Below, in pieces: positions 41,287 to 50,681 of a stretch of DNA of 64,000 nucleotides; the stretch's first letter is position 1, and every line of letters starts with the position of its first letter. The stretch is from NCBI GenBank assembly GCA_949290705.1, contig CASESI010000022.1, positions 1-64,000 of the forward strand, in the 5' to 3' direction. The notes under the pieces were generated by a model. The model had not been told where the DNA came from. It did not search any database and saw only the letters and a list, made by a program, of their open reading frames with translations. Both the position numbers and the translations under genes were made by a program. The DNA comes from an uncultured Holosporaceae bacterium. GTDB taxonomy: Bacteria; Pseudomonadota; Alphaproteobacteria; UBA3830; CASESI01.

Positions 41287-41988
41287 ATGAAAATATTTAT
41301 TTTTACGCTATTGATATGGTCATGTTTTTTTAAAATATATACATCATATGATAATGAAACTGCGGAAATTGCTTTTGATAACGCACTATCTGGAAGTCAA
41401 TATGATAAGGTGATTCCTGCATACCCTGAAAATATTCTAGAAGAAATAAAAGAAAAAAATAAACAACATGCTTTAATTGAATCATCTATACAAAATATAA
41501 TATTAACAGAAACTATTAATTCTAATGAAATTATAGAAATATTAAAATTAATAAACGAAAAGAATACAAAACAAGATAATTTGCCAAAGTTAATAACTTC
41601 TATTTTTCAAAAACAAGAAATTGTTCTTCCTGCACTTAATTCACATATAATTGAAACATTATCACTAGATGATGCTTTAGTAGGATCTGCAAAAGTAATG
41701 ATTGAATTTTTTAAAAATAACCAATTCACTAATTCTGAAAAATATTCCAAAACTTGTCTATTTCAGACGCTAAATTTTGTTGCTGATAAAGATTTAGCAA
41801 AAACAAAAAATATTTTAAAAGCTTATAATTACATTTCATCGTATCCACCATATATTACTGTAAATGGATGCATGGTAACGATTGATAAAACAGCATGTAT
41901 AGATCCGTTAGACATATATTATTATTGCATCATGTCTGATATAAAAGATTGGTTGCATAACTTGTTCCATAGAAATAACAAAATATAG
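41287..41988 (+). CDS. Hypothetical secreted protein
   Basis: 233 aa. Signal peptide MKIFIFTLLIWSCFFKIYTS, then a hydrophilic helical domain with four mature Cys in the C-terminal half (KTCLFQ, NGCMVT, TACIDP, YYCIM). It stands alone between pntAA and lepA. No family recognised. Its size and style resemble the other orphan secreted proteins in the window. Confidence 0.6.
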   Translation: MKIFIFTLLIWSCFFKIYTSYDNETAEIAFDNALSGSQYDKVIPAYPENILEEIKEKNKQHALIESSIQNIILTETINSNEIIEILKLINEKNTKQDNLPKLITSIFQKQEIVLPALNSHIIETLSLDDALVGSAKVMIEFFKNNQFTNSEKYSKTCLFQTLNFVADKDLAKTKNILKAYNYISSYPPYITVNGCMVTIDKTACIDPLDIYYYCIMSDIKDWLHNLFHRNNKI

Positions 41989-42023
41989 CTGCTAATTATA
42001 ATTAATGCTATAATCACCGTATT

Positions 42024-43817
42024 ATGACTGATATTACGCATATACGTAACTTCGCAATTATAGCGCACATAGACCATGGAAAATCGACTCTTGCAGATCG
42101 ATTAATTGAACTTTGTGGAAATATCACTGAACGTGAAAAACAAGAACAAATTCTTGATTCAATGGATATAGAGAGAGAGCGTGGTATTACTATAAAGTCG
42201 CAAACAGTTAGACTCAACTATCGGTACAAAGATGGCCATATGTACGAATTAAACCTAATTGATACACCTGGTCATGTTGATTTTTCGTATGAGGTAAGCC
42301 GGTCATTATCAGCATGTGAAGGATCAATTCTTGTTGTTGATGCAACACAGGGAGTTGAGGCACAAACTCACGCTAATGTTTTTAAGGCACTAGAAAATGA
42401 TCATGTTATAATTCCTGTTATTAATAAAATAGATTTGCCCGCTGCTGATCCTGAAGGTGTCAAAGAAGAAATCCAAGATGTTCTTGGGCTTGATACATCT
42501 GATTCTGTAAATGCTTCTGCTAAAACTGGTATTGGAATTACCGATGTTCTTGACAAAATTGTTGAAAAAATTCCTCATCCAGATGGGAATGCAGATCTTC
42601 CGTTAAAAGCGCTCTTAATCGATAGCTGGTATGATCAATATATAGGGGTTGTCGTTATTGTGCGTATTAAAGATGGTATTCTAAAACCTAATACAAAATT
42701 ATTAATGATGTCAAGTGGTTTTACTGCAGACGTAGAATCAATCGGAATATTTAGGCCGAAACCTGAATCTGTTCAAGCATTATATCCTGGTGAAATAGGA
42801 TTTATAAAAACTAACGTTAAAAACCTTATACACTGTAAAATAGGAGACACATTAACATATGAAAAAAATCCAACATCTGAACCATCGCCAGGATTTAAAC
42901 CATCTGTACCATTTGTTTTTTGTGCAATATTTCCAATAGAAACACAAAATTATAATAAATTACGCGATAGTTTGCAAAAATTGCAACTTAATGATTCAAG
43001 TTTTTCTTTTGAACCTGAAAGTTCTCCGGTTCTTGGATTTGGATTTAGATGTGGATTTCTTGGTTTTTTACACCTTGATATAATTCGAGAAAGACTTGAA
43101 CGAGAATATGATATAGACATCATTACGACTCCTCCGAATGTGCTTTACAAAATTGTTATGACAAACGGCGCTGTTGTGGATTTGAGAATCCCGTCAGATA
43201 TGCCTGATCTTTCAAAAATCGACCATATAAAAGAACCTATGATAAGTGCTACGATAATGACACCAGAGCGTTACCTTGGAGCAATTCTGACACTTTGTGA
43301 AGACAAAAGAGGTGAACAAATTTCGATGAATTATTCTGGAAATCGGATTATATTAAATTATAAAATTCCATTAAACGAAATAGTTATCGATTTTTATGAC
43401 AAGCTAAAATCTGTCAGCCAAGGATATGCAAGTTTTGATTACGAAATCACAGGATATCAAGAATCAGACTTAGTAAAACTTGATATTCTTATAAATGAAG
43501 ATATTGTTGACGCTCTATCTATGATTGTGCATAGATCAAAAGCTGAAAAATTTGGAAGAGATGTGTGTGAACGCTTGAAAACATTAATTCCAAAGCATTT
43601 GTTTAAAATTCCTATCCAAGCTGCGATTGGATCAAAAGTTATAGCGAGAGAAACAATATCTGCATTAAGGAAGGACGTAACTGCAAAATGTTATGGTGGT
43701 GATATTACAAGAAAACGTAAGCTTCTTGAAAAACAGAAAGAAGGAAAAAAGAGAATGAAAGCAATAGGAAAGGTCAATATTCCATCTGATACGTTTATTA
43801 AAATTTTACAGAAATAA
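42024..43817 (+). CDS. lepA: Elongation factor 4 (LepA)
   Basis: 597 aa, full length. G1 [36 protein letters not shown], then EF-G-like domains and the LepA-specific CTD with [13 protein letters not shown]. Ribosome-associated GTPase, important in stress. TATAAT (42009-42014) ends 9 nt before the ATG. Confidence 0.98.
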   Translation: MTDITHIRNFAIIAHIDHGKSTLADRLIELCGNITEREKQEQILDSMDIERERGITIKSQTVRLNYRYKDGHMYELNLIDTPGHVDFSYEVSRSLSACEGSILVVDATQGVEAQTHANVFKALENDHVIIPVINKIDLPAADPEGVKEEIQDVLGLDTSDSVNASAKTGIGITDVLDKIVEKIPHPDGNADLPLKALLIDSWYDQYIGVVVIVRIKDGILKPNTKLLMMSSGFTADVESIGIFRPKPESVQALYPGEIGFIKTNVKNLIHCKIGDTLTYEKNPTSEPSPGFKPSVPFVFCAIFPIETQNYNKLRDSLQKLQLNDSSFSFEPESSPVLGFGFRCGFLGFLHLDIIRERLEREYDIDIITTPPNVLYKIVMTNGAVVDLRIPSDMPDLSKIDHIKEPMISATIMTPERYLGAILTLCEDKRGEQISMNYSGNRIILNYKIPLNEIVIDFYDKLKSVSQGYASFDYEITGYQESDLVKLDILINEDIVDALSMIVHRSKAEKFGRDVCERLKTLIPKHLFKIPIQAAIGSKVIARETISALRKDVTAKCYGGDITRKRKLLEKQKEGKKRMKAIGKVNIPSDTFIKILQK

Positions 43818-43861
43818 TCGACCTTCTTTCTTTTTAATTTTTATTGTATAATAACTATCAA

Positions 43862-45571
43862 ATGTTGTCTCTTTCTAATAGGAATTATATCCAATTTGAT
43901 TATAATGAAGATGTTGCGCGAAGCCTAATTCAAAAATATCGATTAAAAGAAATTCAGGCTAGATTGATTACAATTCGCGGATTTGATAATGATGTGGAAA
44001 ATTTTCTAAATCCAAAAGTAAAAAACTTAATGCCAAACCCATCTTTAATCAAAAATATTGACAAAGCGACAGATATTATTCTTTCTGCCATTAAAAATTC
44101 TCTAAATATTTTAATATGGGGGGATTATGACGTTGATGGAGTTTGTTCTACCTCTCTTCTTTCAAATTATTTCAACGTACTTGGTGTAAAATATGCTGTA
44201 CACATTCCTGACAGGTTTAGTGATGGGTATGGCGTTAACATTGATGGGTTAAAAAAATTGAGCTCAATCGAACAATATGACCTTATCATAATGGTTGACT
44301 GTGGATCAAATGATAATGATTCAATAAATTATTTAAAATCTCTTGGAAAACAAATTGTAATTGTAGATCACCACATTATAAAAGGAGATTACCCAAATGT
44401 TGATGCTTTTGTGAATAATAAACAAATAGATGATCTTGAAGAAACAAAGGATCTTTGCGCAACAGCAATGGTTTTTATGTTGATGGTATCGATAAACAGT
44501 GGCATTAATAATTTGTTTCCATTAAACAAAAAAATCAACTTACTATGTTATCTTGATCTGGTTGCACTTGCAACAGTTTGCGATGTGGTCCCATTATATG
44601 GCCTTAACCGTGCATTTGTTAAAACTGGAGTTGCAATTTTAAATCGTACAAAGAACTTTGGATTAAAAAAACTGCTAGAAAAACTTGGAATCAAAACAGC
44701 CTCACCTTCCGATATCGGATTTCAAATAGGTCCGTCAATTAATGCCGCAGGCAGACTCGCAAACTCTGACGTAGCGATTAATCTTCTTAATTCAAATTCA
44801 TCTTTTGATGAAGTTGATATTAATGCAAACACGATTATTGAGTTAAATACTTTAAGAAAGACAATTTGTCATGAGGTCTTTCAAGAAGCTTTACAGCAAG
44901 CAAAACAAAAATGCACTAATAATATAATACTAATCCATAGCAATAATTGGCATGAAGGGATAATTGGAATTGTTGCAAATAAAATAAAAGACTTATTTCA
45001 AAAACCTTGTTGTATAGTATCTTTTCTAAATAACTCTGAAATAGGGAAAGGATCAGGTAGGTCTACAGACAACTTTGATCTTGGTGAAGCTATAATTTCT
45101 GCTTCTGAATTTTTAATTCATGGAGGTGGACATAAAAAAGCCGTTGGATTTTCAATAGCACATAACATGATAGAAAAATTGGAAGAATACCTTGTAAACT
45201 ATGCCAATAATTTCAACTTTGCAAATGACCATTTTATAGACGCATCTATAAGTTTAGATGCAATAAATACAGACTTTTATAACGATGTCATGGCACTGGA
45301 ACCCTTTGGAGAATGCAATCAAGAACCTGTTTTTAAGATAGATAATGTTTTTATTACTAACGTAAAACCAATGGGAGAAAATCATCTTTCATGTGTAATA
45401 AAAGGGGAAAATGGAACTGAAAAAAATGGAGTATCGTTCAATATATTTGGAACACCTCTTTATGATATTTTTTTTAATTTAGATGTAACAAAAAGATATT
45501 CAATTGTAGGAAGATTAATAAAAAATGGGTGGTCTTCCAAAATAGGTTTTGTAATTTCCGACATAATTTAA
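43862..45571 (+). CDS. recJ: Single-strand 5'-3' exonuclease RecJ
   Basis: 569 aa. DHH phosphoesterase motifs GDYDVDGVCSTSLL, VDCGS, VDHHI, and DHHA1 GGGHKKAVGFS, then an OB-like C-terminus. It works with RecO/RecR and in mismatch repair. ATG 43862 is chosen because TATAAT (43847-43852) would overlap the upstream TTG 43844; the gap to ATG is 9 nt. Confidence 0.95.
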   Translation: MLSLSNRNYIQFDYNEDVARSLIQKYRLKEIQARLITIRGFDNDVENFLNPKVKNLMPNPSLIKNIDKATDIILSAIKNSLNILIWGDYDVDGVCSTSLLSNYFNVLGVKYAVHIPDRFSDGYGVNIDGLKKLSSIEQYDLIIMVDCGSNDNDSINYLKSLGKQIVIVDHHIIKGDYPNVDAFVNNKQIDDLEETKDLCATAMVFMLMVSINSGINNLFPLNKKINLLCYLDLVALATVCDVVPLYGLNRAFVKTGVAILNRTKNFGLKKLLEKLGIKTASPSDIGFQIGPSINAAGRLANSDVAINLLNSNSSFDEVDINANTIIELNTLRKTICHEVFQEALQQAKQKCTNNIILIHSNNWHEGIIGIVANKIKDLFQKPCCIVSFLNNSEIGKGSGRSTDNFDLGEAIISASEFLIHGGGHKKAVGFSIAHNMIEKLEEYLVNYANNFNFANDHFIDASISLDAINTDFYNDVMALEPFGECNQEPVFKIDNVFITNVKPMGENHLSCVIKGENGTEKNGVSFNIFGTPLYDIFFNLDVTKRYSIVGRLIKNGWSSKIGFVISDII

Positions 45572-45582
45572 TTTAACGTTAA
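45568..45582. promoter_or_regulatory. Possible CtrA site upstream of mipZ
   Basis: TTAA-TTTAACG-TTAA matches TTAA-N7-TTAA and lies 110 bp before mipZ, overlapping the recJ stop. Other TTAA words crowd the same 120-bp gap, which otherwise has no gene. Chance occurrence is quite possible. Confidence 0.3.
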
Positions 45583-45691
45583 TAAATTATTTAACTTTTA
45601 ATTATATTATTGGATTGTTATAAAAAAGAATGTAGAATAGATACATAGAATTGCGTAAAATATTGAAATTAAAATCACAAAGGAGAGTTTA

Positions 45692-46489
45692 GTGTCTGAT
45701 AATAAGCCATACATAATTGTTGTTGGAAATGAAAAGGGTGGAACTGGAAAATCGATGATTAGCATGCACATAATTACCAGTCTCCTAGATCTTGGATTTT
45801 CTGTTGGGAGCATAGATATAGATTCAAGGCAAGGAACTTTATCAAGATACATTATTAATCGTGAAAGCGCAGCACAAGATGATCCGACAATTCTTATGCC
45901 AACTCACTTTGCATTTAACCGAAGTATGAACAATGATAGAAAACTTGCAGAAGAGGAAGATCGTGAAAACATGCTCGCTGTTATGCATGAATTACAGGAT
46001 AAAGATTTTATTGTGTTCGATACACCTGGAAGTGATAATTTTGCTTCAAGGTTTGCACATTCCTGTGCTGATACTTTGATCACACCTATTAATGACAGCT
46101 TTGTAGATCTTGATCTTTTAGTGCATGTTGAAAATGGAAAAATGCATCCAAGCATATACTCTGAAATGGTTTGGAATCAGAAAAAAAACAAAGCTATCCG
46201 TCAAGGTGGAACAATTGATTGGATAGTTGTCAGAAATAGATTGAGTAACCTCAACTCTAGAAATAAATCTGAAATAGAGAAGGTATTGAAAGAACTATCA
46301 AAACGCTTGGGTTTTCGTGTCGCAGACGGATTTTCAGAAAGAGTTATTTTTAAAGAGTTATTCCTAAAAGGATTGACAGTACTTGATATAAAAGGACAAA
46401 AGTTCTCAATGTCTCATTTAAGTGCAAAACAAGAATTACGCAACCTTTTAAGTATGATTCCTATAATTGCGGAACGGATGAAATCATAA
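45692..46489 (+). CDS. mipZ: Division-plane ATPase MipZ
   Basis: 265 aa from GTG 45692 with a strong AAGGAGAG SD. ParA/MinD-type ATPase: deviant Walker A GNEKGGTGKS (12-21), switch DTPGSDNF, and the MipZ-type DIDSRQGTLSRYIINR. In Caulobacter it forms a bipolar gradient that restricts FtsZ to midcell. Found in Alphaproteobacteria that lack MinCDE. Confidence 0.93.
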   Translation: MSDNKPYIIVVGNEKGGTGKSMISMHIITSLLDLGFSVGSIDIDSRQGTLSRYIINRESAAQDDPTILMPTHFAFNRSMNNDRKLAEEEDRENMLAVMHELQDKDFIVFDTPGSDNFASRFAHSCADTLITPINDSFVDLDLLVHVENGKMHPSIYSEMVWNQKKNKAIRQGGTIDWIVVRNRLSNLNSRNKSEIEKVLKELSKRLGFRVADGFSERVIFKELFLKGLTVLDIKGQKFSMSHLSAKQELRNLLSMIPIIAERMKS

Positions 46490-46598
46490 TCCTCTCACAA
46501 AAAAATAGTTTAATTTATTTTTTAATATTTGTTAACTTTTTGTTTACTTTTTTAATATTTAATAATAATTGGTTATTAATTTTTTAAGAAGAATTAAC

Positions 46599-46913
46599 AT
46601 GGAAACAATTTTAATTAAGTTTTTTATAATATGCCTCGTATTGGTAGTATCATTTGGAATTTATTGTATTTATAAAAAACAAGGAACATTGTTAAACATT
46701 TCAAAACCTCATAACATCCAAATAATAGATACTTTACAGTTGGATCCAAAGAAAAAAGTTACTTTATTAAAATGTAACGGCGTTAACCATTTAATCCTTT
46801 CGAATCAAATAAATGATATACTTATTGCATCTTTTAATGATAATGAAAGGATTGATCTTAAAAATACAGAAGATATAAAAATAATGATTAACAAAGCTCA
46901 TCAAGAAATTTAA
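46599..46913 (+). CDS. fliO: Flagellar export protein FliO
   Basis: 104 aa from ATG 46599. One N-terminal membrane helix (FIICLVLVVSFGIYCIY), then the short FliO cytoplasmic domain (IQIIDTLQLDPKKKVTLLKCNG, HLILS). It helps assemble the FliP ring. It precedes fliP by 11 nt, which supports the call despite low conservation. Confidence 0.8.
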   Translation: METILIKFFIICLVLVVSFGIYCIYKKQGTLLNISKPHNIQIIDTLQLDPKKKVTLLKCNGVNHLILSNQINDILIASFNDNERIDLKNTEDIKIMINKAHQEI

Positions 46914-46924
46914 ATGATATTAAA

Positions 46925-47644
46925 ATGAAAAAATTCCTTTTTTTATTGGCATTTTTTTCAATTTCATTATTCGCAGAAGGATTCACGGTTGATCTTGGTC
47001 ATCCAACTGGGTCAAGTGCTGCAAAACTTATACAAACTGTTTTTGTAATAGGAATTTTGACTCTCGCACCCTCAATTGCAATCATGACAACATCGTTCAC
47101 GCGCATTGTAATAGTTTTTTCATTTCTAAGAAATGCCCTTGGATTGCAACAATCTCCACCAAATGTAGTTTTAGTTAGTCTTGCACTTTTTCTAAGTATT
47201 TTTATAATGGGGCCAACAATTGATACAGCATACGAAAATGGAATAAAACCATTAATTGAAGAAAAAATCAATGAAGAACGAGCTTTTACAAAAATTACAG
47301 AACCTCTTAAAACATTCATGTTAAAACAAACAAGAGAAAATGAAATTAAAAAATTCATTGAACTGTCAAAAGCAAAAAATATCAAAAATATTTCAGATAT
47401 TCCATTAAAAGCTTTGATCCCTGCATTTATGATTTCTGAAATAAAAAAAGCATTCGAGATGGGATTCTTAATTTTTCTGCCATTCTTAGTAATAGATATG
47501 ATAGTTTCATCAATTTTAATGGCAATGGGTATGATGATGTTACCTCCTGTTATGATTTCTTTACCATTTAAAATAATATTCTTTGTATTAATAGACGGAT
47601 GGAGCTTACTTTCCGAAAGTTTGGTAAAAAGTTTTAATATGTAA
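46925..47644 (+). CDS. fliP: Flagellar export gate protein FliP
   Basis: 239 aa. Signal peptide, then SFTRIVIVFSFLRNALGLQQSPPN, LIPAFMISEIKKAFEMGFLIFLPFLVIDMIVSS and MMMLPPVMISLPFKI, the FliP/SctR signatures. Core of the flagellar type III gate. fliQ and fliR do not follow on this strand. Confidence 0.96.
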   Translation: MKKFLFLLAFFSISLFAEGFTVDLGHPTGSSAAKLIQTVFVIGILTLAPSIAIMTTSFTRIVIVFSFLRNALGLQQSPPNVVLVSLALFLSIFIMGPTIDTAYENGIKPLIEEKINEERAFTKITEPLKTFMLKQTRENEIKKFIELSKAKNIKNISDIPLKALIPAFMISEIKKAFEMGFLIFLPFLVIDMIVSSILMAMGMMMLPPVMISLPFKIIFFVLIDGWSLLSESLVKSFNM

Positions 47645-47655
47645 AATTGAAAAAA

Positions 47656-48546
47656 TTATCTCCCGAGATCCATAGATAACGATAAGCTAACTTTATTGTT
47701 TGTATAAGTATCCAATTTATCTTTTGAAAGATTTCTTTGCCCTATATAACTAACTCCCAAATATACACTTCTTGTAATCCTTGTTGCAATTTCTGCTCCC
47801 CATGCCAAGCCTTTTCGACATGTTATTTTTTTAATTTCATATTTGTGTAGATCCGACTCTTTATTCCCAGGATCACCACCATTGCCCTCATGAGCAACTC
47901 CAACTGGATTTTTCATGATCAGTTGTCCAACTCCGCCACCGATCTTCACAAAACTTTCATCACCGGAAGTATAAAATTTCATAGACAAAAGAGCGCCATA
48001 TTGATGATGACGAAGAGTTTTTAAAGGACTTTCATAAATACGTTCTGATGGTGCAAGGTCACTACATACCCCCTCAGTAGTTGGTACTCCTGCTTCCAGT
48101 TTCCCGTCGTTATACGAATACTTTGTTCTACTCAATTGTTTATTACACGTATCTACGCTACATTTAAACGAGGCAAATCCATCAGGATATTGCACATCGT
48201 GCCATTCAGAAAATCCTTCAATCCCGATTGCATAATGTTCATCAAGCGATACAAAAAAACCAAATTTTCCACCAAATGATAATTTTGTTTTTGTCTTTGC
48301 TGTGCTTATACAATCTTCTGTATGTTGGTGTAGCACTGGAGTTGCTGCACCTGTTGGCTTCTTAAACACATCATCGGTTGTTCCAACAAATCCAACATCC
48401 ATACAATCATGTTTTTCCTTCCCTTTGAAACAGCCAGCAAGTCCACCTATATCAACAAAAAATCCTCCTCTTCTTGATGAATAAGCATCAACATTGGTAA
48501 TAAAAAAACATAACGCCAACAAAGGCCCAAAGCCACAACGTTTCAT
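47656..48546 (-). CDS. Predicted outer-membrane beta-barrel protein, paralog 1
   Basis: 296 aa from ATG 48546 (GGAGG SD; the frame opens at 48570). Signal peptide MKRCGFGPLLALCFFITNVDA, then alternating strands. It shares with the 49608 gene: FFVDIG start, FAIGL/YAIGIE-x-FSEW, a C-x4-C pair (KCSVDTCNK), GGGVGQL and a closing VSLSLSMDLGR. It ends in R rather than the usual aromatic. Possibly a surface protein; function unknown. Its leader GATCCATGGAGGAT resembles that of its paralog. Confidence 0.65.
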   Translation of the reverse strand: MKRCGFGPLLALCFFITNVDAYSSRRGGFFVDIGGLAGCFKGKEKHDCMDVGFVGTTDDVFKKPTGAATPVLHQHTEDCISTAKTKTKLSFGGKFGFFVSLDEHYAIGIEGFSEWHDVQYPDGFASFKCSVDTCNKQLSRTKYSYNDGKLEAGVPTTEGVCSDLAPSERIYESPLKTLRHHQYGALLSMKFYTSGDESFVKIGGGVGQLIMKNPVGVAHEGNGGDPGNKESDLHKYEIKKITCRKGLAWGAEIATRITRSVYLGVSYIGQRNLSKDKLDTYTNNKVSLSLSMDLGR

Positions 48547-48642
48547 AAATCCTCCATGGATCCAAAGCATCTTACGATTTATTATACTGAAACAAAATTA
48601 AAATTTATTTAAAAAATATAATTATTTTTGGTATTAAAACAT

Positions 48643-49554
48643 CTATTCATCATATTTGGCTGACTTGATAATTTTCTCCACCAAAGTATTCATATCCCAT
48701 CCGAATCCATACTTTACTTGTTCAGGGACAAGAGAAGCAGGCGTCATACCAGGTTGAGTATTTATTTCCAAAAAATACAACTGATAATCCTCATCCGAAA
48801 GTATAAAATCAGCCCTCGCGACACCTCGTAGATTTAAAGCATTATAAACTTTTTTTGTATCTTGCATAACCTTTTGGTAGTAAACATCTTCAACTGGCGC
48901 AGGTAACACATGAACTGATGCATCGTTATTTGATGTATATTTTGCCGTATAATCGTAAAATTTTCTTTTATTGTTAATCATGGTAACAGCAATCGGCTGA
49001 CCATCAATAATTCCAACCGTAAGTTCCTTACCTTTTACGTATTCTTCAATCAAGAATGTTCCATTATTATCAGACTTTTTTAAATTATTGAAATCTTCAT
49101 CATTAAAAATTAATTTCACTCCCACAGAAGAGCCATCATCAACCGGTTTTATTACAAACGGTGGTTCAAATTTTATATCATTAAACGATTGTAAAAGTTC
49201 AGATTTTGGTGTTTTTACATCTATTTTTTCCGCTATAATTTTAGTGAAATTTTTATTCATCGCAATTGCAGAAGATACCGCCCCAGAATGGGTATAAGGG
49301 ATCTTCATATAATCAAGTGCGGCTTGTATTCTGCCATCCTCGCCAAATTTACCATGCAAAGCATTTACAACAACATCAGGATTAAACTTAGCAATTTGAT
49401 CTATAATATCTACAAACGAAATTTTTGTATCTATTGATACAAACTCGTACCCCAAATCTTTCAAAGCATCCTCATAAGATTTTGCAGAAATCAAAGAAAT
49501 CTCCCTTTCATGTGAAATTCCTCCTTTAAGCACACATGCTCTTTTACTCGCCAT
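48643..49554 (-). CDS. ddl: D-alanine--D-alanine ligase
   Basis: 303 aa. ATP-grasp ligase making D-Ala-D-Ala for peptidoglycan. KGGISHEREISLISA (N-terminal), PFVIKPVDDGSSVGVKLI, and FLEINTQPGMTPASLVPEQ (metal-binding Glu/Asn). It is not in a division-cell-wall cluster; it sits between two barrel paralogs, which suggests that one of them arose by duplication across it. Confidence 0.96.
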   Translation of the reverse strand: MASKRACVLKGGISHEREISLISAKSYEDALKDLGYEFVSIDTKISFVDIIDQIAKFNPDVVVNALHGKFGEDGRIQAALDYMKIPYTHSGAVSSAIAMNKNFTKIIAEKIDVKTPKSELLQSFNDIKFEPPFVIKPVDDGSSVGVKLIFNDEDFNNLKKSDNNGTFLIEEYVKGKELTVGIIDGQPIAVTMINNKRKFYDYTAKYTSNNDASVHVLPAPVEDVYYQKVMQDTKKVYNALNLRGVARADFILSDEDYQLYFLEINTQPGMTPASLVPEQVKYGFGWDMNTLVEKIIKSAKYDE

Positions 49555-49607
49555 AATAAAACATCCGATAGGTATCTTACTATATCATCACAACAATAAG
49601 AACAAAT

Positions 49608-50534
49608 TTATCGTCCAAGTTCCATAGAAAGAGAAACACCTATTTTTCTATTTTTATATGTTTCTGTATTTTCCTTGTTTTTATTTTGCTGCGCTAAAAA
49701 ATCAACACCGAAAAACACATTCTGAGAAACCTTCGTTCCGAGTGATATTCCGAAAGCCAATCCTTTTTTGGCAGATACATTTTCTATTTTAAAAGCATGC
49801 TGTACAGAAGCCTTTATAGGACATCCTTCTTCATCATTATGTGTGCAAGTGTTATTTGTACAAGCTTCGTGTGGAATTGCAACCGGAATTCTGCGTTTTA
49901 GTTGCCCAATGCCTACTCCAAACTTTAAGAAAGAAGCACGAGAATTTGTGTAAAGCTTCAAAGATACCAAACCACCTATCTGTTGTCTTTTACTTTTTTT
50001 AAAAAATGGATTACAAGTACTGAATCTTTTGGAATTAAAAAGATTACAACAAGTTGCTGTCATAAGTCCATTATCTTGAAGTTTCCCATCACCATCTATG
50101 CAGAATTTATTATATCGTACTTGTTTTTGGCAACTATCTCCTGTACATTGGATTTTATAGCCACTGTCATCATTATACTCAACATTATACCATTCAGAAA
50201 ACATATCTAATCCAATTGCGAAGAACTTATCAACTTGTTTATAAATACCGAACCTTGCCCCGTAGGATCCTTTATTATCTAATTTTTGACCATCCATATT
50301 ACACAAATCTGAGCATTTATGTAGTACTGCCTCTTCTTCATCAGACTTAAGGAAAATATTATTTGTCACCTTTGCTTTCAACCCTAAGTCATAACATTTA
50401 TTAGATTCTTTAGTTTTTGAAATTGATCCAACAACACCTATATCCAGAAAAATCCTAGAATTACTAAATACTGTATCGCTAAAACCAACTGAAATAATCG
50501 CAATGTAAAGTACAATTAAACTTTTCCTTAACAT
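49608..50534 (-). CDS. Predicted outer-membrane beta-barrel protein, paralog 2, Cys-rich
   Basis: 308 aa. Signal peptide MLRKSLIVLYIAIISVGFSDTVFS, then IFLDIGVVGSISK. More than ten mature Cys, mostly in segments matching gaps between strands (KCSDLCN, QCTGDSCQK, TCCN, TCNP, ACTNNTCTH), suggesting disulfide-rich surface loops. Ends VSLSMELGR like paralog 1. Confidence 0.65.
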   Translation of the reverse strand: MLRKSLIVLYIAIISVGFSDTVFSNSRIFLDIGVVGSISKTKESNKCYDLGLKAKVTNNIFLKSDEEEAVLHKCSDLCNMDGQKLDNKGSYGARFGIYKQVDKFFAIGLDMFSEWYNVEYNDDSGYKIQCTGDSCQKQVRYNKFCIDGDGKLQDNGLMTATCCNLFNSKRFSTCNPFFKKSKRQQIGGLVSLKLYTNSRASFLKFGVGIGQLKRRIPVAIPHEACTNNTCTHNDEEGCPIKASVQHAFKIENVSAKKGLAFGISLGTKVSQNVFFGVDFLAQQNKNKENTETYKNRKIGVSLSMELGR

Positions 50535-50681
50535 AAAGATCCTACATGGATGTACATTTTATTGGATTCTATAAAACAAAATTTAATATATAATTAATCT
50601 ATAAAAATATTTTTTAAAATTCATCTGTTTTTAATATTACTAAATTAAAATTATATCATTAGCTAACAATAAGGTGTTTTC

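Noticed and set aside
46501-46598. CtrA site before fliO
   Set aside because: TTAA pairs there are spaced 4 or 6 nt, not 7; they are common in such AT-rich DNA.
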